64,000 nucleotides of DNA, taken from contig NZ_OY782038.1 in the NCBI RefSeq assembly GCF_963677575.1, forward strand, positions 2,483,501 through 2,547,500. Reading direction: 5' to 3'. Position 1 is the stretch's first letter. Each line of letters begins with the position of its first letter. Positions 16,742-25,121 of the stretch are shown here, piece after piece. Position numbers and translations under genes: made by a program. The notes under the pieces were generated by a model that saw nothing but the letters and a program-made list of their open reading frames with translations, searched no databases and was not told the origin of the DNA. The stretch comes from an uncultured Draconibacterium sp. (lineage in GTDB: Bacteria > Bacteroidota > Bacteroidia > Bacteroidales > Prolixibacteraceae).

Positions 16742-17329
16742 CTATTTCAAGAACTTAAAAATCAGTTTTAACAAATGATGAATATCTTCTTCGGCAATAA
16801 TATCCTGATCGCGATATTTGTATTTTTGATTGATAAACTGAATGGTGGTTATTATCAATATCAGGTACATATCGCTAACGATGAGTGTCTTGTCCAAATC
16901 ATTTGTTGACCGTCCCATTTGCATAAGTTTATCGAGTAGCATTTGTGTGTTTTCCTGAATATGTTTATCAATTACAAAATTATAATCGTTGGTAAGCACG
17001 TATAAAAATTTTACCCGGATTGGCTCCTTGTTCGCAGATTCTACGAAGTGGCGAATTATATTTTCAATGGTTTCATGAAAGGGTTTACCCTGTTCGATTA
17101 GCTTTTCGAACATGCCGAACACTTCGCTGTAAACCTCTTGCAAAATGGCATTTACCAGTTCGTACTTACCTTTGTAATGCATGTAAAAATAGCCCGAAGC
17201 AACTTGTGCATCTTTTGAAATTAATGCAACCGAAGCTCCTCCAAAACCATAGTCAACAACCATTTTCATGGTCGACTGTTTCAACCTTTCAATTTTTGTT
17301 TGATCTGTAATCCGCGCCATATCCCCCAA
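16742..17329 (-). CDS. TetR/AcrR-family transcriptional repressor
   Basis: 195 residues. The N-terminal helix-turn-helix spans residues 8-55 ('KIERLKQSTMKMVVDYGFGGASVALISKDAQVASGYFYMHYKGKYELVNAIL', with the usual 'YFYMHYKGK' end of the DNA-binding domain). An all-helical ligand/dimer domain follows with no family-level similarity I can name. It is the first gene of the efflux operon and starts seven bases from a perfect 14-bp palindrome that is almost certainly its operator. The ligand is probably a substrate of the pump. Confidence 0.9.
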   Translation of the reverse strand: MGDMARITDQTKIERLKQSTMKMVVDYGFGGASVALISKDAQVASGYFYMHYKGKYELVNAILQEVYSEVFGMFEKLIEQGKPFHETIENIIRHFVESANKEPIRVKFLYVLTNDYNFVIDKHIQENTQMLLDKLMQMGRSTNDLDKTLIVSDMYLILIITTIQFINQKYKYRDQDIIAEEDIHHLLKLIFKFLK

Positions 17330-17335
17330 TAAATA

Positions 17336-17349
17336 AATGAACGTTCATT
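17336..17349. promoter_or_regulatory. Probable TetR operator
   Basis: AATGAACGTTCATT is a perfect 14-bp palindrome seven bases upstream of the TetR start codon, with an additional half-site-like ATTCATTTAT beside it. Position and symmetry fit autorepression of the whole efflux operon. Confidence 0.75.
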
Positions 17350-17800
17350 CATTTATACAAATGTAGTTGCTTTTTGGAAATGACAGGTAGTGTTATTAAA
17401 GAAAATATGAGAATTTAGGATGAGATAACATAAAACTAATTTCGATTTTATAGAATCACGTGAAATTACAGGTGGATAGGCAAATAAGATATTTTATTCC
17501 GAAGTTTACAAACCAATCATTAGCAAGATGCTGTTGGTATCGGGCGGATTTTACTCTTTGGCTTAGCCCAAATAGTAAACAGAAAACCCAAGGCGACATC
17601 CACTTCGCTCGATAAAGCTACTCGATGCCGGCTAAAATTCCTGAAACTTCCCGATGCTACGATCGGGACAGGCTGTCGTACCTCCTCAAACAACAGTAAT
17701 TTTTTAACGCCGTCACCGCTTGTTTTCCGGCTCACCGGCCGAGGCGAAGCTCCGATGTAGCTTTTGATTTGTGCAAAGGATAAATCAAATTAACGAGCAC
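17350..17800. repeat. Gene-free segment containing a G+C-rich unannotated element
   Basis: The first 170 bases are A/T-rich and hold the promoter region of the TetR operon. From about 17520 to 17760 composition shifts to G+C-rich with small palindromes (TCCCGAT-GCTAC-GATCGGGA near 17650-17670; CCGGCTCACCGG near 17729). A 71-codon reverse frame (17520-17735) is open but has no recognisable domain, signal or ribosome site. It looks more like an interspersed repeat or gene remnant than a gene. Confidence 0.35.
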
Positions 17801-17830
17801 AAAAAACCGGATTTAAATGAATCCGGTTTT
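17801..17830 (-). terminator. Rho-independent terminator of the Tat TIM-barrel gene
   Basis: On the reverse strand AAAACCGGATT pairs with AATCCGGTTTT around CATTTA, followed by a T run. It is 20 bases past the stop codon at 17850. Confidence 0.85.
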
Positions 17831-17849
17831 CAATTAAAATATCGTTTGT

Positions 17850-18788
17850 TTAAACAAAAAGCTTCGCATTAATATTATCGATACTTGCTTTCACTCCTTC
17901 AAAAGGTAAGCCGTTACCCTGGTTGTCATCTTCAACAAAGAAGTATTTCATACCCGCAGTTTCGCGTGCATCGTAAATACGCTTGTAATCCGCAACCCCG
18001 GCACCAACAGATACAATATCGTCTTTGTCTACGGTGTAAAATGGTTCAACAACCTCGTCGCCCATACCTTTAAAGTGAAGCAGTTGGAAACGTCCGGGAT
18101 ATTTGTTGAACATTTCAACAGGATCCTGACCGGCTTTTATTGCCCAGTAACAATCCAACTCCATGGTAATCAAGTCGGCATCCATTTCTTTCAGGAATAC
18201 ATCATAGTAAGGGACTATTCCGTCGGTTGGTTTAAACTCGAAGTTATGGTTGTGGTAACCAAACTGAATACCTACATTTTTCATGATTTCACCCACTTTA
18301 TTCCACTCAGCAATCATCCTTTTATAGGTATCTATTTGTCGATCTTTTTCTTCTATCCAAGGCTGAACGCAATACTCAATACCAATTTCGGCATGTGCAT
18401 CGGCCATTTGTTGAGCACTTGCAGTAGTAATACCTTCAGCTTCAACACTGGTATGGCTACTAACTACTTTCATTCCATTGTCCTCAACCATTTTCTGGAA
18501 TTCTTTTGGTGCTACGCCATAAAATTTACCATCTGCATAAGAGGCCATTTCAACAAATTTGTAGCCCATGTCGGCAATTTTCTTTAACGAACCAGCCGCA
18601 TCAGCTGTCATTGCATCGCGGATGCTGTACAGTTGCAGGCCAACTCCCATTCCGGTTGCAGCTTTAACCGCCTCTGCAGCTTGTTCAACTGGTTTTTTAC
18701 CACCCGAGCCACAAGCATAAGTTCCCAGTGCCAAAACACCAACTGTACCTGCCGTCGAAATTCTCAGAAATTCTCTTCTATTCTTCAT
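17850..18788 (-). CDS. Tat-exported sugar phosphate isomerase/epimerase-like TIM barrel
   Basis: 312 residues. The N-terminus 'MKNRREFLRISTAGTVGVLALGTYACGSGG' carries a twin-arginine motif (RREFLRI) and a lipobox-like 'GTYAC', so export folded by Tat, perhaps with lipidation, is predicted. The xylose-isomerase-like barrel contains 'GVGLQLYSIRDAMTADAAGSLKKIADMGYKFVEMASYADGKFYG', 'GYHNHNFEF', 'MELDCYWAIKAGQDP' and 'LLHFKGMGDE', with Glu/His/Asp residues at the usual metal sites. It parallels the lipoprotein at 6726 motif by motif. Tat export would allow a cofactor or metal to be loaded in the cytoplasm. The substrate is unknown, probably a carbohydrate derivative in the periplasm. Confidence 0.85.
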   Translation of the reverse strand: MKNRREFLRISTAGTVGVLALGTYACGSGGKKPVEQAAEAVKAATGMGVGLQLYSIRDAMTADAAGSLKKIADMGYKFVEMASYADGKFYGVAPKEFQKMVEDNGMKVVSSHTSVEAEGITTASAQQMADAHAEIGIEYCVQPWIEEKDRQIDTYKRMIAEWNKVGEIMKNVGIQFGYHNHNFEFKPTDGIVPYYDVFLKEMDADLITMELDCYWAIKAGQDPVEMFNKYPGRFQLLHFKGMGDEVVEPFYTVDKDDIVSVGAGVADYKRIYDARETAGMKYFFVEDDNQGNGLPFEGVKASIDNINAKLFV

Positions 18789-18998
18789 GATTCTTGCTTT
18801 AGTTAGTTATACTGTATAAAATTTATTTAACTTAAAAACTCTAAAAATAATGAGATATTTTTTTGAAAGGGACTAAAATTATAAAGATTTTGCAGAAAAT
18901 ACCAAAAACGATTCAATATGTCGCTTTAACACAAAAACAATTAATACTGGGTTGCATGCCCTTATCGCACTTATACTTCGGAAAAAGATGCTGATGAA

Positions 18999-21284
18999 TT
19001 AAAACGGAAAACCGAGGCTAAAATGAAAACGCGACTCGTTATCCTGATTATTACCCGAAATTAATAACTGTATCGGCCCCATTAGGGAATCGTACTTTAA
19101 TCCGAAATTATAGCCCCAAATATTATCGCCAAATGGCTGTGTTGTAAGATGATCGAACAAATCTTCATAAGTATCGGCAGTGGCAGCCACATTAACTATT
19201 GTAGTTATGTAAAGTCCTGAAGCTATTTCCCAACTTAATGATGATTTCGCAAGCGCATAGTTGTAGGTGTAAATCTCGGCAAGATTATAACCCGCCAGGT
19301 CTTTAAACTGTAGTTTACCGGGGCCAAATTGCGATCCTCCCAACATATAAAGTCCGTTGGTACCCGAATCTTCCGTACTAAAACCGGCTCCCACCTCAAA
19401 ATTATAAGTAAGCTTACGGGCAAATGTTTTATACCAGTTATGATTGATTGTTAAGGTTGCATACGGATCATTAATTTCTCCAATTAAATAATCTTTCGGC
19501 TCTACAGTATTTAAGTCCATTTTGCTGTTGGCCGACAAAATATGCTGGAACCCAATATTCAGTTTTATTCCTCTTTTCGGAAAATAAAGATCGTCGGTGG
19601 TATTTACCTTATAGTACACCTGATAGCCCCAGTCGTGTGATTTCAGGTTATCGAAATCAGCTTCCGGATAAATCGTCTGCAAGTCAGCACGCGGTGTTAA
19701 CCGGTTGTATTTATAAAATGCGCTGCCTCCCAATTGATGATTTAGTCCAAACAAATACTCCAGTCCGTAACCTCCACCAAAATAACCTCGCTTATAATTC
19801 CCCAAACGTTTTCCGGCATCGTAAAACGGAAGTTTATAGCTGTAAGTATTCATAAAGAAATAGTCGGACAGGCGTTGTTTCTTACCAACAAACTTATTCA
19901 GTTTGATTTCCATGCCCGGGTTTTCGGCAATATTAAACGAGATCATCATGCGTGTAGCCGGAGCGATCATATTCCGCAAGGTAAAATTGGTAGTAATCCC
20001 AACTCCCAGATCATCATCGTAACGCGGAGCCAGCTTTACCATTGCCCTTGGCCTTTCTTTAACATGAAAAGTCAGAATATACCCCTCACTGTTCCAATCT
20101 CTTTTTAACGAATAAGTTAGTTTTCCGAAGTGCATGGAGCCATACATAAAATCGATGGCATCCTTAATATCATCAGAACTTACCATATCTCCAATGTCAA
20201 TCCCCGATTTCGACAATATAAAATTCTTACTTAAATACTTCAATCCCGTTACCTCTATTCCGGTAATCCTTATCTTTTTAGGTTGCGGAATTCGGTCCAC
20301 AACTTTGTAGCCTAAATCGTATTTTTCGGCCAGCGCTTTTATTTCGCTCAGTTTTTCGCGGGCGGCATCTTCGCCAATCTGCTGAATCGCCTGTCCTTTC
20401 ATAAAATCGGCGGCAGAATAATCGTGCAGATCGGGAATGATCAACACAGCGCATTTTGCAAACTGCTCTTTGGCGTCGACAATTCCACCAAGTGCAATCG
20501 ACCGTTGTAGAACATCTGTCATCGACTTAATATCGTCAACAGTTATATCTTCCTGAAAACCTACATAAACACCAATAATTATGTCGGCCCCCATATTTAG
20601 GGCTTCCTGAACCGGGAAATTGCTCGTAACCCCACCATCAACCAATAGCATTGAGTCCATTTGAACCGGTGAAAAAACAGTTGGGATAGACATGCTGGCC
20701 CGAATCGATTTCACCAGATCACCGGAGCTGAGCTCAATGGTTTCTCCTGATATTATATCAACCGACATGCAATGAAACGGAACAGGCAGCTTATTAAAAT
20801 CTTCTTCTTCGGTAAGCGGCCAAAGTAGTTCTGAAAAATAAGCTTCAAGGTGTTGCCCCTCAATAACGCCGGCTGGGAGGTTTATCTTTTTTTCGTGTAT
20901 AGGAATTTCGAACAGGTATTTTTTTGTTTCGCCCTTTTCGTCCATGGCCACGGATAACAGCCTCACTTTATCGGTTAACAACAAATCCCAGTTGGCGTAT
21001 TTATTTATATCGGAAAGCTCATCGGCCGTATAGCCTACCGCGTACAAACTCCCCATAATACTTCCCATGCTGGTTCCGGTAATAATATCAGGGCGAATTC
21101 CTGCTTCTTCAAGCACTTTGAGCACACCAATATGCGCCAAACCTTTTGCGCCTCCACCGCTTAAAACCAATGCAACTTTGGGCTTTTCAACTTGATTTTC
21201 TTCTTGTGAATAAACTGGAAAAACAGCCAATAGTAGAAATACACTGGCTACTAAATGATAAGTTGTGAGGATCGAATTTTTCAT
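18999..21284 (-). CDS. Patatin-like phospholipase fused to an outer-membrane barrel (PlpD-like)
   Basis: 761 residues. A signal peptide (1-26) is followed by a patatin domain (about 36-320) with oxyanion motif 'GGGAKG' (43-48), nucleophile Ser72 in 'GTSMG' and catalytic Asp216 in 'VDGG', forming the Ser-Asp dyad. A POTRA-like segment ('KIRITGIEVTGLKYLSKNFILSKSGIDIGD') leads to an Omp85-type 16-strand barrel ending '...SRFHFSLGFPF' with terminal Phe. This is the type Vd / PlpD organisation, in which a lipase is attached to or secreted through its own barrel. It is monocistronic; the sequence appears intact. Confidence 0.92.
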   Translation of the reverse strand: MKNSILTTYHLVASVFLLLAVFPVYSQEENQVEKPKVALVLSGGGAKGLAHIGVLKVLEEAGIRPDIITGTSMGSIMGSLYAVGYTADELSDINKYANWDLLLTDKVRLLSVAMDEKGETKKYLFEIPIHEKKINLPAGVIEGQHLEAYFSELLWPLTEEEDFNKLPVPFHCMSVDIISGETIELSSGDLVKSIRASMSIPTVFSPVQMDSMLLVDGGVTSNFPVQEALNMGADIIIGVYVGFQEDITVDDIKSMTDVLQRSIALGGIVDAKEQFAKCAVLIIPDLHDYSAADFMKGQAIQQIGEDAAREKLSEIKALAEKYDLGYKVVDRIPQPKKIRITGIEVTGLKYLSKNFILSKSGIDIGDMVSSDDIKDAIDFMYGSMHFGKLTYSLKRDWNSEGYILTFHVKERPRAMVKLAPRYDDDLGVGITTNFTLRNMIAPATRMMISFNIAENPGMEIKLNKFVGKKQRLSDYFFMNTYSYKLPFYDAGKRLGNYKRGYFGGGYGLEYLFGLNHQLGGSAFYKYNRLTPRADLQTIYPEADFDNLKSHDWGYQVYYKVNTTDDLYFPKRGIKLNIGFQHILSANSKMDLNTVEPKDYLIGEINDPYATLTINHNWYKTFARKLTYNFEVGAGFSTEDSGTNGLYMLGGSQFGPGKLQFKDLAGYNLAEIYTYNYALAKSSLSWEIASGLYITTIVNVAATADTYEDLFDHLTTQPFGDNIWGYNFGLKYDSLMGPIQLLISGNNQDNESRFHFSLGFPF

Positions 21285-21375
21285 GCCCGAATGGCTTAAT
21301 TAATTTCCTTATTTCCTGTGTTTAAAATAACTCAGGCCCCAAAAACAGTTCAATAAAATCCGGACCAGGTTTACT

Positions 21376-21552
21376 TTAATCGCATGAATTTAAGAAATTA
21401 ACCAATTCGTGCACATCTTTTTTCGACGAAAATGGATAACCACCTTTGGTTTGTAAAGAGTAAATATTATGATATAAAATACTCTCTTTCTGAGGAGTAG
21501 CATCTTCAATCATTGCAATCGCTTCCTGGTATAACTGGTCTCTGTACTTCAT
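21376..21552 (-). CDS. Small hypothetical protein (58 residues)
   Basis: From ATG at 21552 to TAA at 21376, the reverse strand encodes MKYRDQLYQEAIAMIEDATP and continues with 'KESILYHNIYSLQTKGGYPFSSKKDVHELVNFLNSCD'. The composition is that of a folded helical protein (amphipathic helices at both ends, charged and aromatic residues well mixed), with no low complexity. No family recognised. It lies alone in a 328-base gap between the response regulator and the patatin gene, same strand as both. Confidence 0.6.
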   Translation of the reverse strand: MKYRDQLYQEAIAMIEDATPQKESILYHNIYSLQTKGGYPFSSKKDVHELVNFLNSCD

Positions 21553-21612
21553 TCTAACTCTGGTTTAACTGACAAATATATCATAATCTTATAGATACTA
21601 CTCGTATTTTAC

Positions 21613-22383
21613 TTATTTCCCTACCCATTCCTTAAATTCGGTTGCCTTTAAACGGCTAATTGTAATGGGTTCTTCAAACGGCGGAATCAACCTCAAAATT
21701 AACTTTCCACCGAAATGATTTTCGAATTTTCGGATGGCATTAATATGCACAATCGTACTGCGGTTGGTGCGAAAAAACAGATCAGGGTCGAGCTGTTCTT
21801 CCAGCTTTTCAATGGTTAAATCAATTACATGCTTTTTTCCCTGAAAAGTTACGGCTGTGGTTACGCGGTTTTCGGTATAAAACCAGGCCACATCCTCCAC
21901 ATCGAGTTTAAAATAAGATGTTGCCCCACTTATTAGAAAACGCTTCCGATATTTCTTTTCTCCGGAAGTGATGGCCTGTAGCAACTCTTTATAATCGGGA
22001 GCACTTTCGGGCTTTTCATTTGACGCCGAAACCATGTGCTCGAATTTTTCTATGGATAAACGCAGCTTGTCTTCCTTAATCGGTTTTAGCAAATAGTCGA
22101 TACTGTTTACCTGAAAAGCCCGCAGAGCATATTCGTCGTAAGCGGTTGTAAATATTACCATGCTGGTTACATTTACCTGGTCGAAAACAGAAAAACTAAT
22201 ACCATCGGTTAGCTGAATATCCATAAATAACAGGTCGGGTGCCGGATTACTTTTCAGCCAGGCAACCGTACTCCTTACACTTTCAAACCATTCAACAATT
22301 TGCCATTCGGGCCGCAGTTTTTCAACCATTCCCCGTAGCAAACGATAGTTATGCAACTCATCTTCAACAATAATAACTCTCAC
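21613..22383 (-). CDS. LytTR-family response regulator
   Basis: 256 residues. The receiver domain (1-120) has acidic residues Glu7/Asp8, phospho-acceptor Asp55 in 'LLFMDIQLTDG', Thr in 'IFTTAYDEYAL' and Lys in 'YLLKPI'. A LytTR DNA-binding domain follows (about 148-256, 'RFLISGATSYFKLDVEDVAWFYTENRVTTAVT', 'FFRTNRSTIVHINAIRKFE'). It is the partner of the LytS-type kinase encoded just upstream (gap of 100 bases) and belongs to the same strand as the RND efflux genes, suggesting feedback control of efflux or envelope genes. Confidence 0.92.
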   Translation of the reverse strand: MRVIIVEDELHNYRLLRGMVEKLRPEWQIVEWFESVRSTVAWLKSNPAPDLLFMDIQLTDGISFSVFDQVNVTSMVIFTTAYDEYALRAFQVNSIDYLLKPIKEDKLRLSIEKFEHMVSASNEKPESAPDYKELLQAITSGEKKYRKRFLISGATSYFKLDVEDVAWFYTENRVTTAVTFQGKKHVIDLTIEKLEEQLDPDLFFRTNRSTIVHINAIRKFENHFGGKLILRLIPPFEEPITISRLKATEFKEWVGK

Positions 22384-22483
22384 ACTCTGCTTTTTAAATT
22401 ATTCTTTTAGCTTCGTTCGTTTACACAATTTTGCGACGCAATATCCGAGATCTAATTCATATTTTCTGTAACTCATATCGCAT

Positions 22484-23554
22484 TCACAATAACGGAACTT
22501 TCACTTCAAAACGGTTCTCGTCGTATTGAACCACAATTTCTTTTTCTGTTAATATCTCATAACGCCTTACCAGGTTCTTTAATCCTGTTTTGGTTGAATA
22601 TGAGGCCTCTCTACGGTTTAGACTGTTTGAAACCACCAAATATTCATCCTCTACATAAACTTTTATCTGAAGCGGTGTTTCCCGGCTTGTTATATTGTGC
22701 TTAATTGCATTTTCTATGAGTAACTGCCCGGTTAAAGGTGCTACATCCTTGTCCAAAACATTTATGGGGACCAGCGAATCGACATTAATTCCTTCTCCCA
22801 AACGCTCTTTATGCAAGGCACAATAGGCTTTCATAAAATCGAGCTCTTCGCCTAACTTCACCAATCGTTTATCTTTACTCTGCAATACATAGCGGTATAC
22901 ATCTGTAAAGTTCTCGGTAAACTCCACTGCCACATCCGGATCGTAAATGATTAACGATTTCAGCACACTCAGGTTATTGAAAAGAAAGTGCGGATTTAAC
23001 TGGTCTTGCAACGAGTTGTAATCCATACGCAACTTTTCGCGTTTCATTTCGGCGATCTGCTCCTGCGAATCGAACCATTTTTGTGTAAAACGAGCAATGG
23101 TAAGCGAGTTAGCCACCATTTGCACGAATGCCAATCCTAAAATTACCCCAAGTATTACACTTGGCCTTGAAGTTTGCCCAACCAATTTCGGATCAACAAA
23201 ATACATAATAATGCGGTGAACAACATACAGAAATAGTATTCCCACACTAATTTGCAGGAAGAGGCGCAATTTTATTTTTTTGGGAACCGGGAGAAAACGT
23301 TCCAGAATATTATCAAGGGCAATTTGTAATTCAGCAGCCCCGTTAAATGCTAAAATAACTACCACATAAATTACAAAAGGAATTTTTGTGTCGAGCTTTA
23401 CTGGAGCTGCTGTTACGTAAGAAATAAAATGCAGCACACTTACAGCTAAAATACTGATACTAACAAACCGCCACAAAATGCTGACAGGCTCGTAGCTGGG
23501 CAACCTCATTACAAGGTTTTGCTTTTTTTTGCTATGTAGTTGCAAACACTTCAT
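22484..23554 (-). CDS. LytS/YehU-type sensor histidine kinase
   Basis: 356 residues (341 if started at the ATG at 23509). Four hydrophobic helices (about 27-50, 58-76, 98-120, 133-152) form the sensor, with no large extracytoplasmic domain. A short coiled coil leads to the His_kinase (PF06580) phospho-acceptor box with His189 ('LQDQLNPHFLFNNLSVLKSLI'). A HATPase domain follows with N-box 'LLIENAIKHNI' and a weak G box near 'STKTGLKNLVRRYEIL'. It phosphorylates the adjacent LytTR regulator. It starts 18 bases after the TolC gene, so it is part of the RND operon. Confidence 0.9.
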   Translation of the reverse strand: MKCLQLHSKKKQNLVMRLPSYEPVSILWRFVSISILAVSVLHFISYVTAAPVKLDTKIPFVIYVVVILAFNGAAELQIALDNILERFLPVPKKIKLRLFLQISVGILFLYVVHRIIMYFVDPKLVGQTSRPSVILGVILGLAFVQMVANSLTIARFTQKWFDSQEQIAEMKREKLRMDYNSLQDQLNPHFLFNNLSVLKSLIIYDPDVAVEFTENFTDVYRYVLQSKDKRLVKLGEELDFMKAYCALHKERLGEGINVDSLVPINVLDKDVAPLTGQLLIENAIKHNITSRETPLQIKVYVEDEYLVVSNSLNRREASYSTKTGLKNLVRRYEILTEKEIVVQYDENRFEVKVPLL

Positions 23555-23572
23555 CTCTGTATAGGCGATGCT

Positions 23573-24967
23573 CTAATTCCCTCCTTCGGGCATATACAGG
23601 TTGCCGGTTACACTTTGCCATTTGGTTTTTAACACCTCGAAATTGGCAATGGTCTGTGTTAACTGCGCTTTAGCCTGAACCCACTGTGCCTGTGCGTTCA
23701 GCATATCGGTGGTTGTATTTAAACCTACCTCAAAACTGGCCTCGGTTTCGTTCATACTTTCCTCAGCTTCTGCGACACTTTTTTGAGCCAAAAGAATGGA
23801 TTCGTAAGCTTCTTCAACCTGCACTTTTACCTGCATTACTTCAAGATTAATCAAATCATTTGTATGTTGCAAATCGGTTTCGGCCTGTTGCACTTTTAAT
23901 TGTGCTGCGCGCTGTTTCTTTTTCCCCTGTCCCCACTGGAAAATCGGGATAGAAACCTGCGCTGCCAGCATCGGCTGGAAATCGATTTCCTCGTACAAAT
24001 CTTTTACCCAGTAACTGGTATATTGTGCGCTAACACCCACGGTTGGCAAATAATCAGCACGTGTTATTTTAGCATCCAATTCTGAAATCTCTTTTTGTTT
24101 TTCCAGAATTTTAAGCTCGTTTCGTTTGTTACTGGCTTGCACCAAACCATCTTCAAGATTAAACAATTTTACTTCGGGACTGGTCTCATGACTAATTTGA
24201 ATCTCGGTATCCAGTGGCTGACCCAAAATCTGGTTCAGGTACATCTTGGCCACTTTCAGTCCGTTTCGGGCTTTTATCAGGTTTAAATCGGCTTCGTTTT
24301 TCTGCACAGTTACCCGCAGTTTTTCACTTGCCGGCTGAAGTCCCACTTCGTACATCGCTGTCATTTGATCTTCCAGCTCGGTAAGCATTTTAATGTATTC
24401 TTCGGCAATAATGATATTCTCTTCAACGGTTGCCACCTTCCAAAAAGCCTGATCGGTTTGCTCAATCACGTCCGAGTATTTCATATTCAATGCCATATCT
24501 GCAATAGAAACACCTGCATCGGCCTGCTGGTTTGAGTAGCGAATTTTCCCGCCGGCGTAAATCGCCTGGTTAACTTCGAAACCACTATTTATAAGCGTTA
24601 AACTACCCAAATCAATATTCATTCCGGGACTCCACACATCGCTGGTTCCTGAGAAATTACCATTTAATGCATCTTCCTCGCTGTCGGCCGTTTGTAGAAA
24701 ATGACCAGGCATACTTATCGGATCCATTCCCGGCCGGTGCATTAACGAAGATGAGAAGCCAACCGAAGGCAAATAAGCTGTTCTTGCCACTTCCTGGTTT
24801 ACCTGTGCTTCGCGGTTTTGCAGGGCTGCATTTTTTAATTCTTTATTGAAAGCAACAGCCTGCTCGCGGCATTCTTCCAGCGTCATTACCTTTTGCCCGA
24901 AAGTGTTGCCAAACACAGTAATCAGCACGAAAACAGTGCCAGCTATATATTTAATTGATTGATTCAT
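23573..24967 (-). CDS. TolC-family outer-membrane efflux protein (RND system)
   Basis: 464 residues with a signal peptide ('AGTVFVLITVFGNTFGQ'). It starts 'VMTLEECREQAVAFNKELKNAALQNREAQVN', the usual first helix of outer-membrane efflux proteins, and has two repeats with coiled-coil hairpins ('LDAKITRADYLPTVGVSAQYTSYW' opens the second). It ends the adaptor-RND-TolC set read in the order 29236 to 23573. A 154-base gap separates it from the RND gene. It forms the outer-membrane exit duct. Confidence 0.9.
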   Translation of the reverse strand: MNQSIKYIAGTVFVLITVFGNTFGQKVMTLEECREQAVAFNKELKNAALQNREAQVNQEVARTAYLPSVGFSSSLMHRPGMDPISMPGHFLQTADSEEDALNGNFSGTSDVWSPGMNIDLGSLTLINSGFEVNQAIYAGGKIRYSNQQADAGVSIADMALNMKYSDVIEQTDQAFWKVATVEENIIIAEEYIKMLTELEDQMTAMYEVGLQPASEKLRVTVQKNEADLNLIKARNGLKVAKMYLNQILGQPLDTEIQISHETSPEVKLFNLEDGLVQASNKRNELKILEKQKEISELDAKITRADYLPTVGVSAQYTSYWVKDLYEEIDFQPMLAAQVSIPIFQWGQGKKKQRAAQLKVQQAETDLQHTNDLINLEVMQVKVQVEEAYESILLAQKSVAEAEESMNETEASFEVGLNTTTDMLNAQAQWVQAKAQLTQTIANFEVLKTKWQSVTGNLYMPEGGN

Positions 24968-25121
24968 CTGTTATATCTTTTTAGATTGAATTTATTCTTT
25001 TCTAGAAAAGTTGCCCCCGATTTTTATCTACCCCTAATGGTTAGAAACTGTCGTCCCCCTACTGACAAATAAAAAACAGGGCAACTTTTTCAACTCTCTA
25101 TCTATTACTGCACAATCACAA

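Noticed and set aside
17520..17735. 71-codon reverse-strand frame
   Set aside because: No recognisable domain, signal peptide or start context; composition matches the surrounding G+C-rich non-coding island.
18931..18955. Possible fourth ECF-type promoter on the reverse strand (GCAACC-N16-TGT) upstream of the Tat TIM-barrel gene
   Set aside because: The -35 core fits but the downstream triplet is TGT instead of GTC at the fixed spacing, and the gene is not linked to the sigma cassettes.
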